A stretch of 64,000 bases of DNA from an uncultured Bacteroidia bacterium (GTDB lineage Bacteria; Bacteroidota; Bacteroidia; Bacteroidales; UBA932): positions 59,678 through 123,677 of the forward strand of contig CACZXH010000001.1 in NCBI GenBank assembly GCA_902785065.1, written 5' to 3'. Positions 47,806 to 54,865 of the stretch are shown here, in pieces. A model generated the notes under the pieces. The model was not told the origin of the DNA. It did no database searches and saw only the letters and a list, made by a program, of their open reading frames with translations. Within the stretch, counting starts at the first letter, position 1. The number at the start of each line of letters is the position of its first letter. The translations under genes were made by a program, and so were the position numbers.

Positions 47806-49887
47806 ATGAAAACCACGCATCTCCTTTTTGCCGCGGCTTCCGCGTTCCTGCTGGCGCTCAGCGCCGCCGCGCAGCCCAAAGAGACTTTCTGCAACCCGCT
47901 GGACATTGTCATCGGCCAGGAAAGGGCCTACCGGGGCGGCGAGCCCGTCGTCCTGATCTTCGAGGACGACTACTTCCTGTTCGTCTCCCATCGCAAAGGG
48001 TACTGGTACTCCCCCGACTTCAAGAACTGGACGTACGTGGACGCCCCGAACTATCCGGGCGGCGTGGTCTCCGTCGTGGAGATGGACGGCGCCCTGTACG
48101 GCTGCTCGATGAACAACAAGCGCGTGTTCAAGGCCGTGGACCCGCGCAAGGGCGAATGGGTCCAGGTCGGCACCCTGGACAGCGACCGCTATGGCGACGC
48201 GAACATGTTCTATGACAACGGACACCTGTACCTGTACTACGGCTGGTCCCAGATCATGCCGTTCAAGGTCGTGGAACTGGACAAGACCACCTTCAAGGAG
48301 ATCGACGGGCCCAAGGTCCTGTTCTTCGGGGACCACCGCAGGCACGGCTTCGAGAGCCGCCGGAACGAGGACGTGATCTATTCCATCTTCAACGGCCGGC
48401 GCGACTACTTCGAGGAGGAATACCCCTGGATCGAGGGTCCCTGGATGACCAAGCACAACGGGAAGTACTACCTCCAATACGCCGCCATCGGCCTGGAGTT
48501 CCTGTCCTATTCGCACGGCGTGTACGTGGGCGACTCCCCGACCGGCCCGTTCACCTATTCCGAGCATAACCCGCTGACCTTCAAGACCACCGGTTTCGCG
48601 GTGGGCGCCGGCCACGGCAGCACCTTCCACGACAAGAACGGCCAACTGTGGACCATCTGCATGATCCCGGGCAACTACGGCGGCGGCCGCGGCTCCGAAC
48701 TCGCGATCTACCCGACAGCCGTGGACAAGGACGGTGTCATGCATTCCGAGACCGCCCTCGGTGACTGGCCGCAGTACTGGCCGGGCTCCCGGAAGGGCCC
48801 CGTGGGCGACAACTGGACCGGCTGGAAGCTCCTGTCGCACAAGAAGAAAGTGGAAGTCTCCTCGACCTTCGAGAACTACGCCCCCGCCCAGGGCGTGGAC
48901 GAGGACTTCATGACCTGCTGGGCCGCGGAAACCGGCGACCCGGGCGAATTCTTCTGCGTGGACCTCGGGAAGGTGGCGGACCTCCGCGCCATCCAGGTCA
49001 ATTTCGACCACATCGGCGGCGCAGCGCCCCAGGGACGCGGTTTCGGCGCCCCGCAGGCCCCGCCGGCCCACTACCAGTGCTACACCGTGGAGGTTTCCGC
49101 CGACAAGGCCACCTGGACCAAGGTCGCGGACAAGCCCGACAACAAGCAGGAATTCCGTCACGTCTACATCGAGCTTCCGAAACCGATGAACGCCCGCTAT
49201 GTCAAGGTCACGAACCTGGGCACGTATGACGGCGCCAAATTCTGCGTCAAGGACCTCCGCGTGTTCGGCAATCCGGACGTGGGCAAGTCCACGGTGGTGA
49301 AGGACGTCAAGGTGGTCCGGAATCCCGAAGACCGCCGCGAGGCCGCCCTCCTGTGGGATCCGGTCCCGGGTGCGGACGGCTACGTCATCCGCTATGGCAT
49401 CGACAAGAAAAAGCTGTACAACAGCTATATCGTGTACGACGCCAACTTCTTCCAGTTGCACAGCCTCAACGTCGATCCCGAGTATTTCTTCCAGGTGGAA
49501 TCCTTCGACAGCGGCCTGGACTACTGCCGCGAGAAGACCGAGGCCGTGAACGGCATGGGGGCCGAGGTGGAGATCAACAAGCGCGGCAACGGCAACTTCG
49601 GCTACGGCGGCAACGCGATGAGCAAGCGCGTGATGCTCAAGGAAGGTGTCGACGAGTACGTGTTCGAGGGCATCGACCCGGGCCACTGGGTGATCAACCA
49701 CACCTTCGGTCCCGTCCTCTGGGACGGCGACCTCACGGAAGCGGACCTCATCGGCGAGGGCGAACCCGGCATCGAGGCGAAGCTCACCGAGCTCGGCCAC
49801 GGCACCACTGTCACCGGGGAACTCCGGATGAAGGTCGTCCGCGGCAAGGAGGCCGGCAAGGTGGTCGTGACGATCGTCCACTACTAG
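47806..49887 (+). CDS. GH43-type five-bladed propeller enzyme with discoidin (F5/8C) and Fn3 domains
   Basis: A 693-residue secreted protein (signal ending SAAAQ). Residues ~25-350 form a GH43-like propeller: RGGEPVVLIFEDDYFLFVS, DANMFYDNGHLYLYYG (middle Asp) and IEGPWMTKHNGKYYLQYA (general-acid Glu). Where the family usually has an ADP motif with the catalytic-base Asp, this protein reads GGEP. Residues ~360-490 form a discoidin/CBM32-like domain (YTVEVSADKATWTKVAD, RYVKVTNLGTYDG). An Fn3-like module (EAALLWDPVPGADGYVIRYG) and a beta-rich tail follow. GH43 enzymes act on arabinose-, xylose- or galactose-containing glycans. It follows the transporter by 78 bp and is closed by a bidirectional terminator. 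Confidence 0.87.
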   Translation: MKTTHLLFAAASAFLLALSAAAQPKETFCNPLDIVIGQERAYRGGEPVVLIFEDDYFLFVSHRKGYWYSPDFKNWTYVDAPNYPGGVVSVVEMDGALYGCSMNNKRVFKAVDPRKGEWVQVGTLDSDRYGDANMFYDNGHLYLYYGWSQIMPFKVVELDKTTFKEIDGPKVLFFGDHRRHGFESRRNEDVIYSIFNGRRDYFEEEYPWIEGPWMTKHNGKYYLQYAAIGLEFLSYSHGVYVGDSPTGPFTYSEHNPLTFKTTGFAVGAGHGSTFHDKNGQLWTICMIPGNYGGGRGSELAIYPTAVDKDGVMHSETALGDWPQYWPGSRKGPVGDNWTGWKLLSHKKKVEVSSTFENYAPAQGVDEDFMTCWAAETGDPGEFFCVDLGKVADLRAIQVNFDHIGGAAPQGRGFGAPQAPPAHYQCYTVEVSADKATWTKVADKPDNKQEFRHVYIELPKPMNARYVKVTNLGTYDGAKFCVKDLRVFGNPDVGKSTVVKDVKVVRNPEDRREAALLWDPVPGADGYVIRYGIDKKKLYNSYIVYDANFFQLHSLNVDPEYFFQVESFDSGLDYCREKTEAVNGMGAEVEINKRGNGNFGYGGNAMSKRVMLKEGVDEYVFEGIDPGHWVINHTFGPVLWDGDLTEADLIGEGEPGIEAKLTELGHGTTVTGELRMKVVRGKEAGKVVVTIVHY

Positions 49888-49909
49888 TCGTCGCGAGACA
49901 TAAAAACGA

Positions 49910-49939
49910 AACGAGACCGTCCGGATGGGCGGTCTCGTT
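49910..49939. terminator. Bidirectional intrinsic terminator (GH43 / rpsU)
   Basis: AACGAGACCG, a 10-nt loop and CGGTCTCGTT form a perfect 10-bp stem flanked by A-rich and T-containing sequence, between the convergent GH43 and rpsU genes. Confidence 0.85.
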
Positions 49940-49963
49940 ATGTTGTAAGGTGTAGTCGAAGTC

Positions 49964-50158
49964 TTACTGCTCTTCCTTGAGGCGGAGCTGCTGCACGTAG
50001 ACGGCCTTCTGATGAGCAATGCGATTCTTCACGGAAGGCTTCTCGAAGTTCTTGCGGGCGCGGAGCTCGCGAACGGTACCGGTCTTCTCGAATTTGCGCT
50101 TGAATTTCTTCAGGGCTCTCTCGATGTTTTCTCCTTCCTTAATCGGGACAATGATCAT
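49964..50158 (-). CDS. rpsU: 30S ribosomal protein bS21
   Basis: A 64-residue basic protein, the normal length. MIIVPIKEGENIERALKKFK is the conserved bS21 start, and the middle carries KFEKTGTVRELRARKNFEKPS. In Bacteroidota bS21 is known to help hold the 3' end of 16S rRNA in a place where the anti-Shine-Dalgarno sequence is hidden. Here the gene itself has a strong GGAGGT Shine-Dalgarno 8 nt before its start, unlike the genes around it, which fits autoregulation through that sequestration. It is a single-gene unit with its own promoter inside the end of the upstream sirtuin gene, and it has a bidirectional terminator. Confidence 0.98.
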   Translation of the reverse strand: MIIVPIKEGENIERALKKFKRKFEKTGTVRELRARKNFEKPSVKNRIAHQKAVYVQQLRLKEEQ

Positions 50159-50166
50159 GCTTTTAC

Positions 50167-50172
50167 ACCTCC
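50167..50172 (-). promoter_or_regulatory. Strong Shine-Dalgarno sequence of rpsU
   Basis: On the minus strand AAAAAAGGAGGT precedes the rpsU ATG with an 8-nt spacer. It is the only full consensus ribosome-binding site I found ahead of a gene in this window. Confidence 0.85.
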
Positions 50173-50189
50173 TTTTTTCATTGGGACTG

Positions 50190-50220
50190 CAAAGGTAGCA
50201 ATAATTTGCTAATCTGCAAG
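50190..50220 (-). promoter_or_regulatory. rpsU promoter
   Basis: The minus strand has CTTG (50217-50220, one base off TTTG), a 19-bp spacer and TACCTTTG (50190-50197), a perfect -7 box. The predicted leader is about 26 nt and contains the Shine-Dalgarno. The -33 element lies within the last codons of the sirtuin gene. Confidence 0.7.
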
Positions 50221-50916
50221 CATCCCGATGAATTTTTCCATTCCCTTCGTGGCGACGTCCTGGATCATGATGATGCGGGAGTCGTGGACGGGGACGTCCT
50301 TGGGGTCGATGATGTAGATGGGGATGTCCGGCCGGGCGTATCGGTACAGGCCGGCGGCAGGATACACCTGCAGGGAGGTGCCCACGATCAGGAGGATGTC
50401 CGCCCGGGACACGAGGTCGATGGCCTTTTCGATGTTCGGGACCGCCTCGCCGAAGAAGACAATGTGCGGGCGCAGCTGCGACCCGTTGGGCGCGGTGTCG
50501 CCCAGGACGACCTTGTCATAGCCGATGTCGATGACCTGGTCCGTCCGGTAATCGCGGTCGTAATGGCCGTTCTCGGGGCGGACTTTGGTCAGCTCCCCGT
50601 GCAGGTGGAGCACCCGCGTGGAGCCGGCCCGCTCATGGAGATTGTCCACGTTCTGGGTAACGACGTCCACGTCGTAGTCTTTCTCCAGGCCGGCGATGGC
50701 AAGATGCGCCGCATTGGGCTTGGCATCCTTCAACTGCTCCCGGCGCTGGTTGTAAAAATCCAGAACCAGCTTCCGGTTCCGGTACCACCCCTCGATGGAG
50801 GCGACATCCTGCACGTCATATTGCTCCCACAGTCCGCCGGTGTCACGGAAGGTGGCGAATCCGCTCTCGGCGCTGACGCCGGCGCCGGTCAGGACGACAA
50901 TCTTCTTTTTCATCAT
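50209..50916 (-). CDS. NAD-dependent protein deacylase (SIR2 family), zinc-site-less
   Basis: A 235-residue single-domain sirtuin with the NAD-binding GAGVSAESGFATFRD, TQNVDNLHERAG, the catalytic His in LHLHGEL, and IVGTSLQVYPAAGL. It removes acyl groups from lysines using NAD+. The four cysteines that usually bind zinc between HGEL and VFFGE are all absent (the loop reads TKVRPENGHYDRDYRTDQV), as in some other bacterial sirtuins. The start codon overlaps the stop of the upstream ATPase gene (ATGA), so the two are coupled. Its C-terminus overlaps the rpsU promoter. CobB-like deacylation is most likely; an NAD+-consuming defence role with the ATPase is possible but unsupported. Confidence 0.93.
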   Translation of the reverse strand: MMKKKIVVLTGAGVSAESGFATFRDTGGLWEQYDVQDVASIEGWYRNRKLVLDFYNQRREQLKDAKPNAAHLAIAGLEKDYDVDVVTQNVDNLHERAGSTRVLHLHGELTKVRPENGHYDRDYRTDQVIDIGYDKVVLGDTAPNGSQLRPHIVFFGEAVPNIEKAIDLVSRADILLIVGTSLQVYPAAGLYRYARPDIPIYIIDPKDVPVHDSRIIMIQDVATKGMEKFIGMLAD

Positions 50917-52067
50917 TCGGGAAGTTCAAAGTAATACTTCTTGATCCAGTACTCGAACAGCGGGTCCAGGAATTCCGGCTGGTCCTCGGTATCGAAGGTA
51001 AGGATTTCTTTTTTCATCAGGGCGTCCTTCACGCGCTTGACGTTCGCCGAGGAGTTGAGTCCGTACTTGCGGATCACCTCGGAGGCGCTGAAGCGGGTGT
51101 TTCCCTCGGCCGTGGCGCGGAGGAGGTTCACCTGGTGCGTCGTGAGGCCGCACACCATCGCCCGGAAGCGGGGTTCATGGATGGAAAGCAGGCAGCCGAG
51201 GGCATCGACCAGCACCGGTTCCATGATGTAGCCCTTGGACATCGAATCGCAGATGGAGGCGAAGCTGTTGATGTACCAGAGATTGTTCTTGAACAGGCGG
51301 CAGGCGCCGATGAGAAGTTCCTTGTCCAGCACCTTGCCGCCCGACAGGAAGCCGCGCACCACATGGTCCGCGATCTCGCGCTCGTCCACGGAGGAGAGCC
51401 GCACGCGGGTGACGTGGCGGTGGAACAGGCGGCTGGTCTCGAAGATCTGCTTCATCGCGTTCACCATGGACCCGCAGAAAATGAAGGAAAAGCCCTTGAG
51501 GCCCTGTTCAGCCGCTTCCTTGATGATAGCGTCCAGGGGTCGGAGGATCCGGTCGCCGTCCTCGGTTTCGAGCACGTTCTGGAACTCGTCGAGGACCAGC
51601 AGCATCGGCGTGCCTCGGTCCGCGGCGAGGCGGAAAGGCAACCGCAGGACGGCCTTCACGTCCTCCTCATCCAGGTCCCAGCTGCGGGAAAGGATCTGGT
51701 CGGAATCGGAGAAGGCCTCCTGGTCAAAGACGAAGTGGGTACCGCCCAGATAATCCTGGACGAGGCGGGCGTACTCCGTCGGGGCCGAGGCCACCATCCG
51801 GATGACGGTGGAGCCGTAGCGGGCGAGGAACTCGTCCACGGTGCGGATGTTCAGGACGGAGAACTGGCCCACCGTGAAGGCCCGCTGGCCGTAGCGCATG
51901 GAATACATCGCCTGCTGGATGAGGGAGGTTTTCCCGGCCTTGGGCGGCTCGTAGAGAACCACATGCTCGTGCTGGGCGATCAGGTTCGAAAGGACCGTGC
52001 ACTCGGCTTTCCGGCCGATGAAATTCTTACCGGTCACGAATTTGTCATACGGGAATGGGGTGTCCAT
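50913..52067 (-). CDS. AAA/STAND-like ATPase with C-terminal winged helix
   Basis: A 384-residue soluble P-loop ATPase resembling the archaeal-ATPase/ORC-like group. FIGRKAECTVLSNLI is the typical lead-in; Walker A is EPPKAGKTSL, Walker B is LLVLDEFQNV, and sensor 1 is FSFIFCGSM. The C-terminal ~100 residues form a winged-helix module (LTTHQVNLLRATAEGN, SASEVIRKYGLNSSANVKRVK) and end in FEYWIKKYYF. Such proteins are common in Bacteroidota and have no firm function. The gene is translationally coupled to a sirtuin gene and has a perfect minus-strand -7 box (TATATTTG, 52093-52100) 26 bp upstream. Confidence 0.85.
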   Translation of the reverse strand: MDTPFPYDKFVTGKNFIGRKAECTVLSNLIAQHEHVVLYEPPKAGKTSLIQQAMYSMRYGQRAFTVGQFSVLNIRTVDEFLARYGSTVIRMVASAPTEYARLVQDYLGGTHFVFDQEAFSDSDQILSRSWDLDEEDVKAVLRLPFRLAADRGTPMLLVLDEFQNVLETEDGDRILRPLDAIIKEAAEQGLKGFSFIFCGSMVNAMKQIFETSRLFHRHVTRVRLSSVDEREIADHVVRGFLSGGKVLDKELLIGACRLFKNNLWYINSFASICDSMSKGYIMEPVLVDALGCLLSIHEPRFRAMVCGLTTHQVNLLRATAEGNTRFSASEVIRKYGLNSSANVKRVKDALMKKEILTFDTEDQPEFLDPLFEYWIKKYYFELPE

Positions 52068-52092
52068 AGGCCTGCGGGTAACTATCTTGTTA

Positions 52093-52100
52093 CAAATATA
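52093..52100 (-). promoter_or_regulatory. -7 element of the ATPase-sirtuin operon
   Basis: The minus strand reads TATATTTG, matching TAnnTTTG, and predicts a leader of about 20 nt. Confidence 0.55.
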
Positions 52101-52164
52101 GGAAATCTTATGGGAAATCGGGGCGGGAGAAACAAGAAATCGTTGTTTTTCCCCTCAGAATGCT

Positions 52165-52172
52165 TAAATTTG
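52165..52172 (+). promoter_or_regulatory. -7 element of the carboxypeptidase-D-like gene
   Basis: TAAATTTG is a perfect -7 box. GTTG at 52142-52145 lies 19 bp upstream as a near-match to the -33 TTTG. Confidence 0.6.
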
Positions 52173-52192
52173 TGCAAGAAACGTTTTTTCCT

Positions 52193-53416
52193 ATGCGTAA
52201 GTTCCTGATATTGATTGCCTTTGTCTGCTGCTCCGTGGCCCTTTTCGGCCAGGTTGACACCGTCCGGCTGGGCTATTCGGTGCAAGGGAACGTCGTGGAC
52301 GCGGTGACCGGACGCCCGATGGAGTCCGTGCACGTCTCCGTGCCCGGCCGCCATTACTCCACCGTCACCAACGCGGACGGCGACTTCACCATCAAATCGG
52401 ACCAGCCCGTTCCGGAAGTCGTCTTCTCGTACCTCGGTTACCGTACCTTGCGGCAGAAACCGTCCGGCGGCATACTCCGTGTCCGCCTCACCCCGGAGTC
52501 CATGCCCCTGTCGGAAGCGTCCATCATTACGGGCGACCCGCGGGAAATCATCCGGGAAGCCCTGTACCGGGTCCAGGACAATTACAGCCAGAACCCTGAA
52601 CTGCTGGAATGCTTCTACCGGGAAACCGTCCGCAAGCGCAACCGCTACATCTATGTCTCCGAAGCGGTTTCCCGGCTCTACAAGACGGGTTATGACGGCA
52701 CGGTCTACCGCGACCGGGCCGCCTTGGAGAAAAGCCGCGTCCTGCTGAGCCAGCGCCGGACCGATACCCTGAGCGTGAAAATGCAGGGCGGTCCCACGCA
52801 GGCGATCACTTTCGACGTGGTGAAGAATCCGGAAATCCTGTTCAACGACGAGGAACTGGCCCTGTACGAGTTCGAAATGGGCATGCCCACCTACATCGGC
52901 GACCGCCTCCAGTTCGTCATCCACTTCCACCCCGGCTCCCGCGAGGTGGAATGGGCGCTCTACCATGGAACGCTGTACATCGACCGGGAACTGCTCTCTT
53001 TCACCCGCATCGAGATGTCCCTGGACATGACCGATCAGGCAAAGGCCACCCGGATGATGGTCGTCCGGAAGCCGCTTTCGCTCCGCCTGTCACCGAGAGA
53101 ACTCTCCATCGTCATCAGCTACCGGCTCAAGGAAGGCCGGAGCCAGCTGGAGTATTTCCGTTCCACGATGCGTTTCAACTGCGACTGGAAGAAGCGCCTG
53201 TTCGCCACCTCCTATGCCGTGGTCAACGAACTCGTCGTCACGGACGTCCGCGAGCCTGCCGTGCCCATTCCGCGCGCCGAGGCGTTCCGGACCGTGGACA
53301 TCCTCAGCGACAAGGCCGCGGAGTTCCAGGATCCCGATTTCTGGAAGGATTACAACATCATCGAACCCACCGAAAGCCTGGAGCACGCCATCGGCCGGCT
53401 CCGCAGAGGGCGGTAA
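52193..53416 (+). CDS. Exported protein with carboxypeptidase-regulatory-like domain
   Basis: A 407-residue envelope protein. The start at 52193 (MRKFLILIAFVCC) opens a signal peptide ending LFGQ. Residues ~30-110 are a carboxypeptidase-D-like sandwich (VQGNVVDAVTGRPMESVHV, VTNADGDFTIKS, EVVFSYLGYRTL), as at the N-terminus of TonB receptors, but no barrel follows. The remaining ~290 residues are a beta-rich domain with ALYRVQDNYSQNPELLECFYRE and GTLYIDRELLSFTRIEMSLD, reminiscent of DUF5686-like or OstA-type beta domains; I do not recognise it firmly. It is transcribed alone from its own promoter, divergent from the ATPase gene. Role unknown; outer-membrane or periplasmic location is inferred. 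Confidence 0.8.
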   Translation: MRKFLILIAFVCCSVALFGQVDTVRLGYSVQGNVVDAVTGRPMESVHVSVPGRHYSTVTNADGDFTIKSDQPVPEVVFSYLGYRTLRQKPSGGILRVRLTPESMPLSEASIITGDPREIIREALYRVQDNYSQNPELLECFYRETVRKRNRYIYVSEAVSRLYKTGYDGTVYRDRAALEKSRVLLSQRRTDTLSVKMQGGPTQAITFDVVKNPEILFNDEELALYEFEMGMPTYIGDRLQFVIHFHPGSREVEWALYHGTLYIDRELLSFTRIEMSLDMTDQAKATRMMVVRKPLSLRLSPRELSIVISYRLKEGRSQLEYFRSTMRFNCDWKKRLFATSYAVVNELVVTDVREPAVPIPRAEAFRTVDILSDKAAEFQDPDFWKDYNIIEPTESLEHAIGRLRRGR

Positions 53417-53469
53417 TTCGCCCCAAATAAGGGGATTTCATCACATTATCCCTGCTTTCACCACCTTTA

Positions 53470-53501
53470 TTTGCCGCCCTCTCCCGGGGGCGGTACTTTT
53501 G
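53470..53501 (+). promoter_or_regulatory. Complete promoter of the acyltransferase gene with a palindromic spacer
   Basis: TTTG (53470-53473), a 20-bp spacer and TACTTTTG (53494-53501) match both consensus elements and spacing. The spacer is itself an inverted repeat, CCGCCC, 8 nt, GGGCGG, filling exactly the space between the two boxes. Confidence 0.75.
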
Positions 53502-53524
53502 TTTCCGTAACAATCGCGACCTCG

Positions 53525-54814
53525 ATGGAACGGACTTTCAACCTTTCAATTCCCGCCCGAATGCGGATTGACAATGCAGCGAACATCTACCCCGCTTCGC
53601 TGAGCAGGGACTACGCATCCCTGTACCGGATGAGCGTCACGCTCACCGAACCCGTGGATCCCGCCCTGCTCCAGCAGGCGCTGGAAACCGTGTCCGAACG
53701 GATCCCCACATTCCGGTGCGGACTCCGTTCCGGCACATTCTGGTGGCACCTCCGCCGGTTGGACAAGGCCCCGGAAGTCCTGCCCGCCGCACCGCTCAGC
53801 CGGTTCCATTTCCGCGACAACGGCGGCTTCCTGTACAAGGTGAGCGCCGACGGATGCCGCATCGTCCTGGACGTCTTCCACGCCCTGGCCGACGGGACCG
53901 GTTCCGAAACCTTCCTGCTCACGCTCGCAGGCGAATACCTGCGCCTGAGATACGGCCTGTCCATCTCCTATTCCGGCCTGGTGCTGAACCCCGCCGAGGG
54001 TGCCGACCCCGCGGAAGTGGAGGATAGCTTCAAGACCGTCTTCTCCGGCCGCAAGGGCGAACTGGAGAAGAACGTCCCTGCCTACCACATCCAGGGCCGC
54101 CGGCTGCCCAGGGCGGGTCTCCGTGACATCCGGGTAGTCATGCCGCTGGATACAGTGAAGGCGGTGTGCCGGCGGATGGACTGCAGCGTTACGGACCTCC
54201 TCACCGGCCTGATGCTGGACGCGCTCCAGAAGCTGTACCGGGCCGATGACGACCCGAAAAAGTGCAGCGTCGTGAAGGTCAGCGTCCCGGTGAACCTGCG
54301 GCCGCGCTACGGCAGCCGCACTGTACGGAACTTCTCTTCGTATGTAAACCTCGGGGTGGACATCCAGAGCGGCTATCTGCCGCTGGAACAGCTGGTCCGG
54401 CTCGTGAAGATGCAGAAAGAGGCGATGCTGCGCCCGGAAAACCTGGAGCCGAAGATCGCCGCCAACGTGGAACTGGAGGAGAGCTTTGCCGTCCGCTGCC
54501 TGCCGCTCTTGGTGAAGAAGCCCATCATCGACATCATCAACAAACTCCACGGGGACAAATACTGCTCGCAGACCTTGTCCAACCTGGGCCAGATCCGCGT
54601 GCCGGAAGAAATGCGCCCGTACCTGACCGAGTTCGACTTCATCCTGGGCAGTCAACGCGGAAACAGCGGCGCCGTTTCCTGCACGAGCTTCGGGGACAAA
54701 CTGTTCCTGCACCTGTCCCGGAACATTTACGGAGCGGAATTCGAGCAGTTCTTCCTGGACCGGGCCGGATCGCTCGGCCTGCTCTCCGGAGTTTCCCACC
54801 ACATTCTCGCCTGA
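53525..54814 (+). CDS. Condensation-fold acyltransferase (alcohol-acetyltransferase-like)
   Basis: A 429-residue cytosolic protein with the chloramphenicol-acetyltransferase/condensation fold. The HxxxDG active-site motif appears as FHALADGTGS (His about 119, Asp about 123). Other features are TEPVDPALLQQALETVSERIPTFRCGL at the N-terminus, VKVSVPVNLRPRYGSRTVRNFSSYVNLG, and NLGQIRVPEEM...FILGSQRGN near the C-terminus. The start at 53525 (MERTFNLSI) is the first ATG after the promoter. Relatives transfer acyl groups to alcohols or lipids; the substrate here is unknown. It is a single-gene unit followed by the AsmA-like gene after 51 bp. Confidence 0.85.
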   Translation: MERTFNLSIPARMRIDNAANIYPASLSRDYASLYRMSVTLTEPVDPALLQQALETVSERIPTFRCGLRSGTFWWHLRRLDKAPEVLPAAPLSRFHFRDNGGFLYKVSADGCRIVLDVFHALADGTGSETFLLTLAGEYLRLRYGLSISYSGLVLNPAEGADPAEVEDSFKTVFSGRKGELEKNVPAYHIQGRRLPRAGLRDIRVVMPLDTVKAVCRRMDCSVTDLLTGLMLDALQKLYRADDDPKKCSVVKVSVPVNLRPRYGSRTVRNFSSYVNLGVDIQSGYLPLEQLVRLVKMQKEAMLRPENLEPKIAANVELEESFAVRCLPLLVKKPIIDIINKLHGDKYCSQTLSNLGQIRVPEEMRPYLTEFDFILGSQRGNSGAVSCTSFGDKLFLHLSRNIYGAEFEQFFLDRAGSLGLLSGVSHHILA

Positions 54815-54852
54815 CAGGGTCCCCGCGCCGAAGATAGTGAAACTTTTTTCAC

Positions 54853-54860
54853 TATCTTTG
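54853..54860 (+). promoter_or_regulatory. -7 element of the AsmA-like gene, implying a leaderless mRNA
   Basis: TATCTTTG is a perfect -7 box ending 5 nt before the ATG at 54866, so transcription should begin at about the start codon. Confidence 0.55.
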
Positions 54861-54865
54861 TTCGT

